Part shown: positions 15,599 through 15,908 of the stretch, piece by piece
Layout: each line of letters opens with the position of its first letter
How positions within the stretch are numbered: the first letter of the stretch is position 1
Source of the DNA: Candidatus Latescibacterota bacterium
GTDB taxonomy: Bacteria; Latescibacterota; UBA2968; UBA8231
Length of the DNA: 15,908 bases
Direction: 5' to 3'
NCBI GenBank assembly: GCA_022827165.1
Contig: JAJDTN010000323.1
Location: 1 to 15,908 of the forward strand
Program-made: the position numbers and the translations under genes
Notes under the pieces: model-generated
What the model was told of the DNA's origin: nothing
Databases searched by the model: none
Seen by the model: the letters and a program-made list of their open reading frames with translations, nothing else

Positions 15599-15908
15599 GT
15601 CCCAGCGGCGGTGGAGCCACAGCCACTGCTCGGGATGTTCGCGGATCCAGTCCTCGTAGGTTGCGTTGATCGCCCGCAGCATGGAGTGCACGTCCTTCGC
15701 TTCGTCTCCGGTCCTGACGATGTTGATGGGGCTGAAGAGGTGCACGTGAAAGTGTGCGCGGGGCTTGCGCAGGACGCGGATGGGAATGAGCGGAATGTCG
15801 TGCTTGAGCGCCAGTTCGGCGAGCGCCGGGGCGGTCATTGCCTCCCGGCCGAAGAAGGAGACCGCTACCCCTTGCGAGTATTTCTGGTCGCCCAGGACGG
15901 CGATGGCG
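15593..15908 (-). CDS. LpxL/HtrB-like lipid A acyltransferase, C-terminal part (cut by window edge)
   Basis: The last 104 residues of a lysophospholipid/lipid A biosynthesis acyltransferase, a membrane-associated enzyme that adds secondary acyl chains to Kdo2-lipid A. Seen: LGDQKYSQGVAVSFFGREAMT, matching the family's DQ..-G..V-FFG-..T block; ALAELALKHDIPLIPIRVLR; and the C-terminal INATYEDWIREHPEQWLWLHRRW, a hallmark of the family. The N-terminal H-x4-D/E acyltransferase motif would lie beyond the right edge. The ending HRRWDS is a plausible natural C-terminus. It is followed immediately, in the same frame, by the gcvP fragment. Third codon positions are slightly less GC-rich than in the central genes (13 of 104 codons end in A/T by hand count). 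Confidence 0.85.
   Translation of the reverse strand, partial: AIAVLGDQKYSQGVAVSFFGREAMTAPALAELALKHDIPLIPIRVLRKPRAHFHVHLFSPINIVRTGDEAKDVHSMLRAINATYEDWIREHPEQWLWLHRRWDS

Noticed and set aside
15180..15908. Lower GC at third codon positions as proof of horizontal transfer or contamination
   Set aside because: The shift is mild (about one codon in eight ends in A/T) and was counted by hand only, so it is not strong enough alone; used only as a side note for the 15593 junction.
1..15908. tRNA genes, CRISPR repeats, transposase genes, attachment sites, T-tract terminators
   Set aside because: None seen on reading both strands; T-runs are very rare and there is no regularly spaced repeat.

Overview
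The window is a compact, very GC-rich (roughly 70%, estimated by eye) bacterial segment that is almost fully coding. A Gram-negative cell is suggested by a SPOR-domain lipoprotein, a MurNAc-6-phosphate etherase and a lipid A acyltransferase-type fragment at the right edge. I cannot fix the phylum. The mix (YmfF/YmfH-like proteases, an archaeal-type RibL-like nucleotidyltransferase, high GC) would fit an uncultured Acidobacteriota-like or similar lineage, but that is a weak inference. I found no tRNA, rRNA, CRISPR array, insertion sequence or phage gene.

Layout from left to right. (1) Positions 1-2767, minus strand: valS, nearly complete, with its C-terminal end cut by the window edge. (2) Positions 2768-2976: a divergent regulatory region with one sigma70-like promoter per direction. 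(3) Positions 2977-7125, plus strand: a tight four-gene operon of murQ, an aldo/keto reductase, a PLP-dependent D-threonine aldolase/D-serine dehydratase-like enzyme, and a sulfatase-superfamily protein with Thr instead of Cys at the nucleophile site. (4) Positions 7122-11648, minus strand: an operon reading, in transcription order, YmfF-like M16 protein, YmfH-like M16 protease, THUMP protein with a degenerate methyltransferase domain, SPOR lipoprotein, RibL-like nucleotidyltransferase. (5) Positions 11649-11857: a divergent gap holding a 10-bp inverted repeat. (6) Positions 11858-12616, plus strand: trmJ. (7) Positions 12608-15908, minus strand: in transcription order, the 3' end of an LpxL/HtrB-like acyltransferase, a 5'-truncated glycine dehydrogenase (gcvP) fragment, gmd (GDP-mannose 4,6-dehydratase), and a lipoprotein-like alpha/beta hydrolase.

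How the genes may work together. The murQ operon looks like a salvage or catabolic unit that starts from a cell-wall sugar phosphate (MurQ releases D-lactate from MurNAc-6-P) and adds a carbonyl reductase, a PLP enzyme of the D-amino-acid family and a phospho/sulfo-ester hydrolase. That combination is unusual and its substrate chain is unknown. In the minus-strand operon the two M16 proteins have complementary active-site halves (zinc site in one, Arg/Tyr pair in the other), so they probably form a heterodimer. Gmd and the esterase are translationally coupled and may serve surface-glycan synthesis. The oddest spot is about 15593: directly after the acyltransferase stop codon, in the same frame, the sequence resumes in the middle of gcvP. 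This is either a real deletion/rearrangement or an assembly chimera.
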